In this document: positions 8,684-16,782 of the stretch, one piece after another
Position numbering within the stretch: position 1 is the stretch's first letter
Layout of the letters: the number at the start of each line of letters is the position of its first letter
DNA from: Gimesia alba
GTDB lineage: Bacteria; Planctomycetota; Planctomycetia; Planctomycetales; Planctomycetaceae
Length of the DNA stretch: 64,000 nt
Direction: 5' to 3'
Assembly: GCF_007744675.1 (NCBI RefSeq)
Contig: NZ_CP036269.1
Span: 6,623,046 to 6,687,045 of the forward strand
Notes under the pieces: generated by a model
The model's database searches: none
The model's input: the letters and a program-made list of their open reading frames with translations, nothing else
What the model was told of the DNA's origin: nothing
Position numbers and translations under genes: made by a program

Positions 8684-9075
8684 ATCGCTGCCCTCCCTGA
8701 CAGCCAACCAACTGATCAACTCATTTGAAAAAGTAAAAAACCGAAACCCATTCCGTGAACCATAATTTCTAAGTCGGGACTGTAATTCCGAGTCGATTTT
8801 GTGTCAATGCGGGGAGAGTCGGCTGTTTAAGCGATGCCGTCACCAATACGGAAAAGTCCCCATAATTCTAATTGCAATCGCCCGCAAAAGTAGAAATCGG
8901 AGTCAAATACAGCACGTATTTTTTGCCCCCACGCCCCGTTTACCCCAGTTTACGCAACAGGCACGATTTTGAGCGAAAAAAGGAGAACTTTCAAATCCGA
9001 CTGATCTGGAAGTCGCTTTGAGCCGAGGAGTGAAAGCACGCAAGAGAGGAGCTTTTGAGTCAGCAGGTACTCAAA
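8684..9075. other. Intergenic region, no gene seen
   Basis: The region holds the upstream sequence of the amidase and the 3' end of the bufC-like transcript. A 7-bp hairpin (9054-9060 with 9069-9075) sits directly after the bufC-like stop but is not followed by a T-tract on the minus strand. Nothing else was recognised. Confidence 0.4.
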
Positions 9076-9966
9076 TCAAGAACCTTCCTGGCAAATATCA
9101 ATAAAAAAGGCGGATGCGGTCCAGTGCTTGAACCACTGATGGAGCTGGTGGCCTAACTCGTCCGGTTCGATCAGGCCTGATTCGGAAACTTCCATGATTG
9201 CTTCTCCAACCTGCAATCCCTCCTGCAGCCGGGATAGCAGGAAATATTCTGCGGGGGTCACCGCTTCTCGGCGCACGATAAAGTTGCGGCGTGTAATTGC
9301 CAGACAGGTTGTCTGCTGCGCGAGAATTGCTGGCGTATCCCCGTTTCTGACTTTGGTAATGAATTCGTGGACGGGAAATTGAAACTGCAGCAATCGGAAA
9401 CAGGGCGCCATCTTGAGCGTCAGCCCAGGCCAGTCTTCCGGCGCGATGGAATTTAAGGTCTCTGGTGTCAGTAGTGTTTCCTGTTCGATGCCGGGACCAT
9501 CGAAGACTTCGCTGTAAACGCGCTCCAGCGTGGCGAGATCAATCAAAAAATCAGTCCAGTTGGCTCCATCCTCTCCTGCTTCCACGGCAGGCTTGTGCTC
9601 TCTTAAAAACTTTGGAAACCGGGCTCCCAACTCTCCGAGTGTATAACTGGTAGAAGGAGATTCCTGCAGATACTCCATGCAAAATACACCGAAGGCCTGT
9701 GCCCCCATCGCTGTCACCAAAGCGGGATACTCCTCGCTCAAACATTCAAGAAGACGGGCATAGTAAGCGTTGGCATAGATTCCGACTCGTTCCAGACTTG
9801 TCAGTTGACTGGAACGAGTAATCACAGTTTCCAACGCATCGATGTCCAGCGGAATCCTGCTTTGTGCTGCCTCCGAAGCAATGCCGGCTTCGACGCCGCC
9901 AGGCCAGCTGATCACGGTTTGCATCCAATGCTGAATCTGTTCCAGATCTCGTGATTGATGGTTCAT
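9076..9966 (-). CDS. BufC/HvfC-like partner protein (DUF2063 family)
   Basis: The protein has 296 residues. The N-terminal domain has the DUF2063 signature: 'LTSLERVGIYANAYYARLLECLSEEYPALVTAMGAQAFGVFCMEYL' (about 54-102), a P-S-x-S-Y-T-L-x-x-x-G motif and 'FPKFLREH'. Proteins of this family are encoded beside DUF692 (MNIO) enzymes and are thought to help recognise the precursor peptide. Its start overlaps the MNIO gene's stop by 4 bases (ATGA), showing translational coupling. The C-terminal half (about 200-296), with a winged-helix-like ending, is less conserved. The symbol bufC is not assigned because function in this phylum is untested. Confidence 0.88.
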   Translation of the reverse strand: MNHQSRDLEQIQHWMQTVISWPGGVEAGIASEAAQSRIPLDIDALETVITRSSQLTSLERVGIYANAYYARLLECLSEEYPALVTAMGAQAFGVFCMEYLQESPSTSYTLGELGARFPKFLREHKPAVEAGEDGANWTDFLIDLATLERVYSEVFDGPGIEQETLLTPETLNSIAPEDWPGLTLKMAPCFRLLQFQFPVHEFITKVRNGDTPAILAQQTTCLAITRRNFIVRREAVTPAEYFLLSRLQEGLQVGEAIMEVSESGLIEPDELGHQLHQWFKHWTASAFFIDICQEGS

Positions 9967-10892
9967 TCGAATTCAGCCGTTATAAATGAAGCAGGGTGAG
10001 GAATCGCTGTTGTAGAAGTATCAGCGACTACGTCTTCTGAAATGACCGGTTCCCCAGCCGGCAAATGCTCATCCATATATTTTTGTGCTTTCAGAACTTC
10101 CTGGTGTACGACAGGAAACGGCGGGATATCTGCGTCCCACTCCAGCAGAGTTGAGACACCGCCGGTTCGCTGGTGCATTAACTGAAACAGGTTCCAGACG
10201 GGATCGATTACCCGTCCGTTATGTGTATCAATTAAGTGTGTCCCACAGTTCGTGTGCCCCGCCAGATGACACTGCACAACACGTTCAGCGGGAATGGCTT
10301 CGATGTATTCTACAGGATCAAATTCGTGATTCACGCTGGAGACATACACGTTATTCACATCCAGCAGCAACCCGCAATCCGCTTTTTCCGCCATGCGGCA
10401 GACGAATTCAGACTCGCTCATCGTAGAATCCTGGAATTCGAGATAACTGCTCGGATTTTCCAGAACGAGGGGTCGCTCAAGTATTTCCTGCACAGTCTGA
10501 ATGCGTTTGACGATATGCGCCAGTGTATCTTCGTTGTAGGGGATGGGTAACAGATCGTGTGTATTGCGTCCCGCCACTCCAGTCCAGCAGACATGGTCGG
10601 AAACCCAGCGCGCGTTGACCGACTCGGCCAGTGTTTTCAGCTTCTGCAGGTAGTCGCGGTTCAGCGGGTCGGTGCTGCCAATCGACAGAGAAACGCCGTG
10701 CATCACGATCGGATAGCGTTCGGCAATCTGCTCCAGCACATTCCGGGGCCGGCCGGCGGAGTCCATGAAGTTCTCTGAAATAATTTCAAACCAGTCCACT
10801 TCAGGCTCGTGTTCCAGAATGTGAGAGAAGTGTACGGTTCGCAGACCCACTCCCAAACCCAGATTTTCATGTCCGAGACGTGGTTTCAACAT
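9963..10892 (-). CDS. MNIO-family peptide-modifying enzyme (DUF692, BufB/HvfB-like)
   Basis: DUF692 enzymes are multinuclear non-heme iron oxidases (MbnB, TglH, ChrH, BufB) that modify Cys residues of ribosomal peptides. The 309-residue protein has the TIM-barrel ligand set: 'MHGVSLSIGS' (His), 'SDHVCW' (Asp, His), 'LENPSSY' (Glu), 'LLLDVNNVYV' (Asp, Asn), 'QCHLAGH' (His), 'DTHNGRV' (Asp, His) and 'LLEWDADIP' (Glu). The C-terminal 35 residues, ending 'FITAEFE', are an unconserved tail. It is coupled to the DUF2063 gene by a 4-base overlap and follows a Cys-rich precursor gene across a hairpin. Substrate assignment to that precursor is an inference from gene order. Confidence 0.93.
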   Translation of the reverse strand: MLKPRLGHENLGLGVGLRTVHFSHILEHEPEVDWFEIISENFMDSAGRPRNVLEQIAERYPIVMHGVSLSIGSTDPLNRDYLQKLKTLAESVNARWVSDHVCWTGVAGRNTHDLLPIPYNEDTLAHIVKRIQTVQEILERPLVLENPSSYLEFQDSTMSESEFVCRMAEKADCGLLLDVNNVYVSSVNHEFDPVEYIEAIPAERVVQCHLAGHTNCGTHLIDTHNGRVIDPVWNLFQLMHQRTGGVSTLLEWDADIPPFPVVHQEVLKAQKYMDEHLPAGEPVISEDVVADTSTTAIPHPASFITAEFE

Positions 10893-10964
10893 TAGTGATA
10901 ACTCCTACCCTGAGAACCAACTGGTTACCGGAAGATCACAGGGATATTGCATTCTGGCTGACAT

Positions 10965-11008
10965 GAAAAAGCAGGCTCCTTATCAAACGGGTTGATAGAG
11001 GAGCCTGT
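10965..11008 (-). terminator. Intrinsic terminator / attenuator inside the RiPP operon
   Basis: Read on the minus strand, a GC-rich hairpin (arms about 10972-10986 and 10993-11008, 15 paired bases with a single bulge, 5-7-base loop) is followed by five T residues (plus-strand A-run 10966-10970). It lies between the Cys-rich precursor gene and the MNIO gene. It would let most transcripts stop after the precursor and only a fraction read through to the two modification genes. Confidence 0.82.
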
Positions 11009-11030
11009 CTTGGTTGTCTTGGATCAAAGG

Positions 11031-11546
11031 TTATTCCTTTTTGGCAGCGGGAGCAGGACCTACTTTTTTGCCTGCTTTCTCCATTGCTTTTTCGAACTCG
11101 GCGCGGGCCAGTTTCCAGGCGTCTTCCATCAATGGAATGTGGCAAGACCCTTTTCCTTTGCAGGAGTTCATGCCAGGGTTTGTACCACAGCCACCTTGCC
11201 CTTTGCATTCATTCGAGCCGGCACAGGCATGTTCTGCCACCGTAGCACAAGCCCCCAGACCGGCACAATCATTTTCCACACCGGCGTAGGTTCCTTTGCA
11301 GGTATTGAGACCACGACAGACATGAGGCTCTTTCATCAGCAGGCTGACATCCTTATCGGTCGTCTCATCTGCAGCATGATCATGCTCGTCCTTGGTCGAG
11401 CTGCCAGCTTCTGCATCGGTAGCAGGAGTCTTGGGTGCCGGAGGGGCCGGTTTTTGACAACCGGTCATCGAACCAGCCACCATTCCGCCAAATGCTGCAA
11501 TGGTCAGTCGGTTAAAATCGCGTCGATTGATATCGGGACGTTTCAT
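11031..11546 (-). CDS. Cys-rich Tat lipoprotein, candidate bufferin-like RiPP precursor
   Basis: The protein has 171 residues. It carries a twin-arginine signal (R8-R9 in 'NRRDFNRLTIAAFGG') ending in a lipobox-like M-T-G-C (Cys30), then an Ala/Pro and acidic linker. The core holds nine Cys at 77, 83, 94, 100, 108, 114, 120, 129 and 135. All but one neighbouring spacing inside the groups is Cys-x5-Cys, and most match C-x-G-x-x-x-C ('CRGLNTC', 'CAGLGAC', 'CAGSNEC', 'CKGQGGC', 'CKGKGSC'). A Lys/Ala-rich tail follows. Such Cys arrays next to MNIO and DUF2063 genes mark bufferin-type copper-buffering peptides. A GAGGT ribosome binding site precedes the ATG. Modification and metal binding are predictions. 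Confidence 0.82.
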   Translation of the reverse strand: MKRPDINRRDFNRLTIAAFGGMVAGSMTGCQKPAPPAPKTPATDAEAGSSTKDEHDHAADETTDKDVSLLMKEPHVCRGLNTCKGTYAGVENDCAGLGACATVAEHACAGSNECKGQGGCGTNPGMNSCKGKGSCHIPLMEDAWKLARAEFEKAMEKAGKKVGPAPAAKKE

Positions 11547-11878
11547 GGATTACCTCAGAGTTTCGATTAGGGGATTGATGAAAGTGAAATTTAAGCATGA
11601 GACTAAACAGAGATTCCCTTATGTTCTGTGAGTTATCTCACATTTCCAGCAGAATTTAAACTGCGGATTCTCAATTTCAGCCAAAATTCCCATAGCTTTT
11701 TGCAGCAATTTGCGGTTGTTAACTCACTTGATTTTACCGGGTTTACGAAACAGGGGCTCCTGAAACACAACGGTCTCAAGAAGAGTTGTACGTTAACTCA
11801 CAGATTCAAATTTCAAGAAGCTCGATAATTGATCCAGACGCAAACAACATTCTTTATTCATGGAGGATCACAGGAATC
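11547..11878. promoter_or_regulatory. Divergent regulatory region with repeated GTTAWCTCAC motif
   Basis: This stretch separates the leftward RiPP operon from the rightward DUF547 gene. The sequence TGTGA-N6-TCACA at 11627-11642 is a perfect 16-base palindrome of the CRP/FNR-superfamily type. Part of it (GTTATCTCACA, 11632-11642) recurs as GTTAACTCAC at 11718-11727 and GTTAACTCACA at 11792-11802. The three occurrences suggest a shared regulator site, but no regulator gene is adjacent. Confidence 0.5.
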
Positions 11879-12724
11879 ATGTCAGGATTGAAATCGCTCT
11901 CAATGTCAGTCGTGCGGGCACTTGGAATCATGTTGCTCAGTATGCCTCAAAGTCATCGTGGGGAAGCTGCAGAAGCGATCGGGCAACGCTGGCCTGCCAG
12001 TCAACAGATCTCGATGTCACAGGTTGATCACAGCACCTTTGATCGACTGTTAAAAAAGTACGTCGATACGAAAGGCATGGTTAATTATGAAGCGTGGAAA
12101 GCATCTCAAACAGATCGGCGTGCTCTACAGAATTATCTAAAGCTGCTCAGTCGGGCCAACCCACGTGCGACAGCACCGAAACAGGCTCGGCTCGCTTTCT
12201 GGATCAATGCCTACAACGCAGTCACACTAGAGGGAATCATGCAGGTTTATCCCACTACCAGCATTCGAAATCATACAGCGAAAGTATTCGGATATAACAT
12301 CTGGGACGATCTCCCCCTGAATGTCGGCGGAAAAAATTACTCTTTAAACCAAATAGAACACGAAATTTTACGTAAGATGAATGAGCCCCGTATTCATTTT
12401 GCAATTGTCTGTGCTTCCATCGGCTGTCCAAAGCTGAGAAACGAAGCCTATACAACGGAAAAAGTTGATGCACAATTGACTGCTAACGCGATTGATTTCT
12501 TTCAGCAAAAGAAACATTTTCAGATCAAACCAACTCAAAGAACTGTACACCTCAGCTCAATTCTGGACTGGTTCGCGACTGATTTCGGATCAACGCAATC
12601 GGAACAGCTTCACTATATTGCTAAATTTGCCCCAGAGGCATCACGGTCTTTTTTGATAACTCCGAATGTGACCGTGAAGTATCTGGACTACAACTGGGGG
12701 TTGAATCACCAACCATCACGTTGA
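11879..12724 (+). CDS. DUF547 family exported protein
   Basis: The protein has 281 residues with an N-terminal hydrophobic segment (about 8-25) that should export it. The DUF547 domain covers about 95-240: 'RLAFWINAYNAVTLEGIMQVYPTTSI', 'WDDLPLNVGGKNYSLNQIEHEILR', 'RIHFAIVCASIGCPKLRNEAYTTEKV'. The family is found with thiol or metal-related genes, and its conserved Cys-Ala-Ser-x-Gly-Cys and His-Phe-Ala motifs look like an active site, but no reaction is established. The start is ATG 11879, with AGGA upstream, rather than the earlier frame that lacks a signal peptide. It is divergent from the RiPP operon and on the same strand as the thioredoxin-YHS gene (230 bases). Confidence 0.85.
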   Translation: MSGLKSLSMSVVRALGIMLLSMPQSHRGEAAEAIGQRWPASQQISMSQVDHSTFDRLLKKYVDTKGMVNYEAWKASQTDRRALQNYLKLLSRANPRATAPKQARLAFWINAYNAVTLEGIMQVYPTTSIRNHTAKVFGYNIWDDLPLNVGGKNYSLNQIEHEILRKMNEPRIHFAIVCASIGCPKLRNEAYTTEKVDAQLTANAIDFFQQKKHFQIKPTQRTVHLSSILDWFATDFGSTQSEQLHYIAKFAPEASRSFLITPNVTVKYLDYNWGLNHQPSR

Positions 12725-12954
12725 ATCAGCAGAGTGATATACCTCCCACCTATTTTCATTGCCTCTTCGTCAACGCGGGGGACTTAGGAGATCTATGTCG
12801 GTGTAATTCATCGGCTGTTTTTCCTAACCGTTCCAAACCTCAAATCAATTACAAAAATATGAACCAGAATATTCCTGCAAACTGAACATAGCATCAAAAC
12901 TAACCGATATGTAAAGCGTGTAAGACTTTTGGGTCAATTTCATAAGGGACTATT

Positions 12955-13767
12955 ATGCGTGCCAAACAGTTTATTGTTTTTTCAATCAGTTTGATTTTCA
13001 TTCAAACAATCTCCTCACATGTTCAGGGAGAAGAAATCCATTGGCAGACCAATTTAAAACAGGCCGCCCAACAGGCTCGGGCTGAAAATAAGGCTATGCT
13101 GATTCAAATTGGGGCGACTTGGTGTGGGTTTTGCCATAAGATGGAAAAAGAGACTTACAAAGATCCAAAAGTTATCAAACACGTCAATTCCTGCTTCATT
13201 CCAATTCGTGTCGACGCCGATCAGAATGCTGAGCTCGTCGAAGCCATCGGCGTTGCCGGGTTACCCACCACTGCGATTATCACTCCGCAACTGAAGATCG
13301 TAAAAAAGATTTCAGGCTATGTCGCTGCTCCGGAAATGGAAGGGCATCTCAATAAAATCTGCCTGGCAACTCACGAACAGGAAGCATCACCTCGTTCTAA
13401 GCAACCCATCAAAAAGATGAGCGAAAAAAAGGTGACGACGGAATTTGCCTTCAAAGGGATTTGTCTGGTCAGCATGCTGGACGAGCAAGAGCTGGTCGAA
13501 GGACAGCCAAAAATTTCATCTGAATACAAAGGGCGTAAAATCTGCTTTGCCTCTATGGAACACAAACAGCAATTCGACTCCAACCCGGATCGCTATTGGC
13601 CTGCCTTTGAAGGGCAGTGTCGTGTTTCCAAGCTGGATCAAAATCAATCTGTGGAAGGCGATCCACATGCAGGCGGCGTCTATCGGGAAAAACTGGTCTT
13701 CTTCTCTTCTGCCGCAGAGCGGGATCGGTTCTCGTCTAACCCATCCTACTATCTACTGCAAAAATAA
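12955..13767 (+). CDS. Exported thioredoxin fused to two YHS/TRASH-like repeats
   Basis: The protein has 270 residues with a signal peptide (residues 1-25). A thioredoxin fold of the DsbD-gamma/thioredoxin_7 type spans about 28-135, with redox motif W-C-G-F-C (Cys57, Cys60) and the cis-Pro region 'GVAGLPTTAII'. Two copies of a repeat of about 50 residues follow (about 163-215 and 216-270), each with 'F.G.C.VS.LD....VEG.P', a 'Y.....F.S' strand and 'F.SNP..Y'. This is the same repeat found three times in the convergent protein at 13897-14793. The second copy keeps its Cys but lacks the paired Cys. It is probably periplasmic; a thiol reductase for Cys-rich or metal-binding partners is an inference. 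Confidence 0.87.
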   Translation: MRAKQFIVFSISLIFIQTISSHVQGEEIHWQTNLKQAAQQARAENKAMLIQIGATWCGFCHKMEKETYKDPKVIKHVNSCFIPIRVDADQNAELVEAIGVAGLPTTAIITPQLKIVKKISGYVAAPEMEGHLNKICLATHEQEASPRSKQPIKKMSEKKVTTEFAFKGICLVSMLDEQELVEGQPKISSEYKGRKICFASMEHKQQFDSNPDRYWPAFEGQCRVSKLDQNQSVEGDPHAGGVYREKLVFFSSAAERDRFSSNPSYYLLQK

Positions 13768-13849
13768 CAAACACCTGACAGCATTCCTCAACTTAGGTTG
13801 GAAGGGAGAGGAACAAAACTGCTGCCAGGTGCAATCTGAGGAATCGATC

Positions 13850-13889
13850 AATCAGCCTGATGCGTTCAACGTATCAGGCTGATTTTTTT
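13850..13889 (+). terminator. Intrinsic terminator after the thioredoxin-YHS gene
   Basis: A perfect 11-bp stem (13851-13861 with 13873-13883, extendable inward) is followed by seven T residues (13883-13889). It separates the two convergent YHS-repeat genes; on the other strand there is no T-tract, so it acts mainly on the rightward transcript. Confidence 0.9.
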
Positions 13890-13896
13890 GCAGGCC

Positions 13897-14793
13897 CTAT
13901 TGAACCTTTTCAATCGACTGCGGTTCAAGCCAGACAAATTTGCCTTTTTGTGCAATTTGCTTCCCTTTCACGCTGATTTTCAGACTCTCGAAACGCTGCT
14001 TGTAAAGATCGGGGTGTGAATCATGGGCGCCTTCGATGACATAGATCTTGCCGTCATCACTTTTCACAGCCAGCCCTAACGTGTTCGGATCTTTTTTGGG
14101 ATGCACTCCATACTCACAAGCAGCGCAACCCGTTGTTCCTTTGATAGAAACCAGTTGAGAGGCAGGAGCAGTCGTACTGCTTGTGCTTTGAGCTCCCGCT
14201 TTTTTGCCGACGTATTTAGCAGGATTGGACTGAAATTTCTGCATCACAGCTGCACTGGGAAACTGGTAACGCATACCTTTGTAAATCGCTGTGAATTCCG
14301 GCTTACCAGGAACGTCTTTTCCACCATCGACTTTGCACACAATACATTTCCCGTCGCACGCCAGATCGACGTCGGCATATTTCTGTGGCGATCGATCAAA
14401 AATAGATTTGATCTGGGGATTCGGGAAGAGGAATACCCGTCCCTGATAAAAACTCACGTGATCAATCTTGCCGGGATTCCGGACGCCGTCATGATGAGCA
14501 AAACAGACAGAGCAATCACCGTTCAACGCGGGAGCATACTTTGCCGGGTTGGCAGTAAACACATCTTTGATTTCCTCTGAAGGGAACAGATAGGTCTGAC
14601 CGTCATAAACAACGGAATGTTCTGCAGTCCCTTTGACGACTTTCTGACCTTTCACCAGACAGACGGCACAATGACCATTGAGCGCAACAGGGGCCTCTTT
14701 CGACTTCTGATTTTCTTTGGCTTCAAGACCCTGACTGAATAAAGCAAGGGATGCCAGCAAGGCGGCGGTCTTTACGAATCGGGTTAACTTCAT
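13897..14793 (-). CDS. Exported protein with three CxxC YHS/TRASH-like repeats
   Basis: The protein has 298 residues with a signal peptide (about 1-25). Three tandem repeats span about 38-195, each starting with a Cys-x-x-Cys ('GHCAVCLV', 'GDCSVCFA', 'GKCIVCKV') and ending with an aromatic strand ('YLFPS', 'FLFPN', 'YQFPS') and 'F...P.KY'. This is a metal-binding zinc-ribbon-like layout of the YHS/TRASH class. After a Ser/Thr/Ala linker, a C-terminal domain (about 222-298) carries another C-A-A-C and a beta-rich 'KIYVIEGAHDS' segment. The start is ATG 14793 because AGGAGAAG lies upstream. Metal storage, delivery or sensing in the periplasm is plausible; the ligand is unknown. Confidence 0.85.
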   Translation of the reverse strand: MKLTRFVKTAALLASLALFSQGLEAKENQKSKEAPVALNGHCAVCLVKGQKVVKGTAEHSVVYDGQTYLFPSEEIKDVFTANPAKYAPALNGDCSVCFAHHDGVRNPGKIDHVSFYQGRVFLFPNPQIKSIFDRSPQKYADVDLACDGKCIVCKVDGGKDVPGKPEFTAIYKGMRYQFPSAAVMQKFQSNPAKYVGKKAGAQSTSSTTAPASQLVSIKGTTGCAACEYGVHPKKDPNTLGLAVKSDDGKIYVIEGAHDSHPDLYKQRFESLKISVKGKQIAQKGKFVWLEPQSIEKVQ

Positions 14794-15160
14794 CGACTTC
14801 TCCTGAAAAACTTGGGTTCTACGGTTTGGGGTTGGGGCCGTTTTGTTTGCATGACTAAAAAAAATCGAACTGATAGCGGGTTGCTCAATTCCAGTTCGTT
14901 TCTCATTTGTCACAGACCAAGTATGACTGGAGTACTGGGTTCAATCTGTGGTGTATTTCACAGTCGTACTCTTTTTTCGATTTCTTCTCTCAATCAGAGT
15001 TCAGACTTCGGTTGCTCCTGGGCGTGAGACAACCTCCGATAAACCGGTATTGCATCAATTGGCCAAGTATTGATAATCAGAGCTCTCTCCAAAACAAAAA
15101 GACTTACAGACATTTCTCAAGTCCTCTCTTACTCTCCAGTTATAAAAAATCAGGTGCCTT
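14794..15160. other. Divergent intergenic region, nothing recognised
   Basis: The region lies between the leftward triple-YHS gene and the rightward zinc-ribbon gene and must hold both promoters. No clear -35/-10 pair, operator or RNA structure could be picked out. Confidence 0.3.
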
Positions 15161-16024
15161 ATGTGGTGCACAAGTTGCCAGTCCGAAGTGGCTGCAGAAG
15201 TTTCTACAGACTCAAAACGGATTCATTGCGCAATCTGTGGTAATGATCTGGGAACCACGTCTGCTGCGCGAATGAGTGACAAGACCAAAGAAGCCCGCGA
15301 ATTGCTGGCCCGCTGGTCGAATCACGATGTTTTGGACCCGTATGGACCGCTCTCGAAATCTGAAACCCGGCCCCAGGTAGCGACATCTCTATTTGATCAA
15401 CCGGAAAAACAGTATCCGAAGCCAGCTCCACAACCGTCTGTGGAACCACAGGTTGAACAGCACATTGAGCCTCCTCTACCAACTCCCGAGTCCATACCCG
15501 TTGATAGTTACGAGCAATCCTCTGATCCAGCTGAGGAAACAATGCATCACGATTCTCTGGAAAATGAAGAGTCGGTTGCTTATCAACCGCCACGCGTTCC
15601 TCAACTTCATTCAGAGTATCGAGATATTCAGGATCTGATTGAAGAAGATGATCAGAGTCCGAACTGGCTGGGACTGGTTGGTCAGCTAATGGCCTATGGT
15701 GGTGTCGCCGTTCTGACCATTGGAACGACACTCGTTCTGTGGGGATATTATGGTGGGCCTGCAAACTATGCATCCACAGGCTGGCTGATCAGTACCGCCG
15801 GCCAGATGCTGCTGTTTCTGGGAGTCATTACTCTCGTCTCCGCCGGCATGGAACATACTTCGACTTCGGTGAGCCGCCGCATTGATCGACTGGGCCAGCG
15901 AATATTCCTATTTGAACAAGCCATGCTGGAACAACAGGAATCGCAGAAAAAACGACAAACCACTTCACGTCCGCCACAAACCAGCGCTTCAGTTCCTGAA
16001 GCGGCATCGCGCAAATCTGCCTGA
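15161..16024 (+). CDS. Zinc-ribbon membrane protein, unknown function
   Basis: The protein has 287 residues. The extreme N-terminus is a zinc ribbon with C-T-S-C (residues 3-6) and C-A-I-C (23-26). A long Pro/Glu-rich disordered stretch follows (about 70-155), then two transmembrane helices (about 170-192 and 206-230). A Gln/Arg-rich coiled tail lies on the cytoplasmic side ('SRRIDRLGQRIFLFEQAMLEQQESQKK'). Similar architectures are frequent and unexplained in planctomycetes. The ribbon probably faces the cytoplasm. The gene stands alone between divergent and convergent neighbours. Confidence 0.8.
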   Translation: MWCTSCQSEVAAEVSTDSKRIHCAICGNDLGTTSAARMSDKTKEARELLARWSNHDVLDPYGPLSKSETRPQVATSLFDQPEKQYPKPAPQPSVEPQVEQHIEPPLPTPESIPVDSYEQSSDPAEETMHHDSLENEESVAYQPPRVPQLHSEYRDIQDLIEEDDQSPNWLGLVGQLMAYGGVAVLTIGTTLVLWGYYGGPANYASTGWLISTAGQMLLFLGVITLVSAGMEHTSTSVSRRIDRLGQRIFLFEQAMLEQQESQKKRQTTSRPPQTSASVPEAASRKSA

Positions 16025-16077
16025 TGAACGAATCAATTAGCAGTCGTGATGACGCTGAACGCATTCTACTCCATTTG

Positions 16078-16683
16078 TTACAGCTGCGTCTGGGATTCCA
16101 TTGTCAATAGATGCTGCTTGAGTGAAGTCCCTTGTGGTGCTGAGAATCCACCTAGCTTGCCTCCAGAGGCTATCACACGATGACAGGGAATCAACACGGG
16201 AATACGATTCGACGACATCACTGTCCCCACAGCACGCGCAGCGCGTGGCGCGCCCGCCTTGGCGGCCAGTTCGCCATAGGTAATCAGCTCTCCGTATCCG
16301 ATCTGTTTCAGAGCACCGATCACTCGACTCTGAAATGCAGTCAATCGCGGGAGATTCAACTCCACGTCCCGGAAGTCGACAATAGCTCCTTGAAAATAGT
16401 TCTGCAGCCGCGCGCGTAACTCCGGATACCAGTTCGCTTCTTCGATTTCATCCGCGACTTCGGCATGGTCTTCTAAATAGAGTCGCTGGACCGTTTGCAG
16501 CACATCGCCCTGAGACGGGTGCCCCATGCTGAGCCGTTCGACCCTGTTGTCAGTGCCCAATAATCCACACCAGCCGATCTCTGTGGAAAAAACAGACAAT
16601 TTTGCCGTGGGAATGTCACCCGAAGTGGCTTTATGTTCCGTACCCATAATCGTTTTGGGAACAGTGACAGTTCTTTGACCCAT
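16078..16683 (-). CDS. ogt: Methylated-DNA--protein-cysteine methyltransferase
   Basis: This suicide enzyme takes the alkyl group from O6-alkylguanine onto its own cysteine. The 201-residue protein has the C-terminal catalytic domain with I-P-C-H-R-V (acceptor Cys167), preceded by the helix-turn-helix 'IGYGELITYGELAAKAGAPRAARAVGTVMSSN' and followed by 'GGKLGGFSAPQGTSLKQHLL'. The N-terminal domain is present but divergent. The start is ATG 16683, with a GGAG ribosome binding site; a later ATG at 16647 is possible. The gene is divergent from the gene at 16783. The symbol ogt is used for the family; ada-type fusion domains are absent. Confidence 0.93.
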   Translation of the reverse strand: MGQRTVTVPKTIMGTEHKATSGDIPTAKLSVFSTEIGWCGLLGTDNRVERLSMGHPSQGDVLQTVQRLYLEDHAEVADEIEEANWYPELRARLQNYFQGAIVDFRDVELNLPRLTAFQSRVIGALKQIGYGELITYGELAAKAGAPRAARAVGTVMSSNRIPVLIPCHRVIASGGKLGGFSAPQGTSLKQHLLTMESQTQL

Positions 16684-16782
16684 CTGAAACTCTCCGATAG
16701 AATGGACTCGACTCAAAACGAAAATATACGGCAATCCATTTTAGGATTTGTTGAGACCAGGTTACAAGATAATAGAGCGAAT

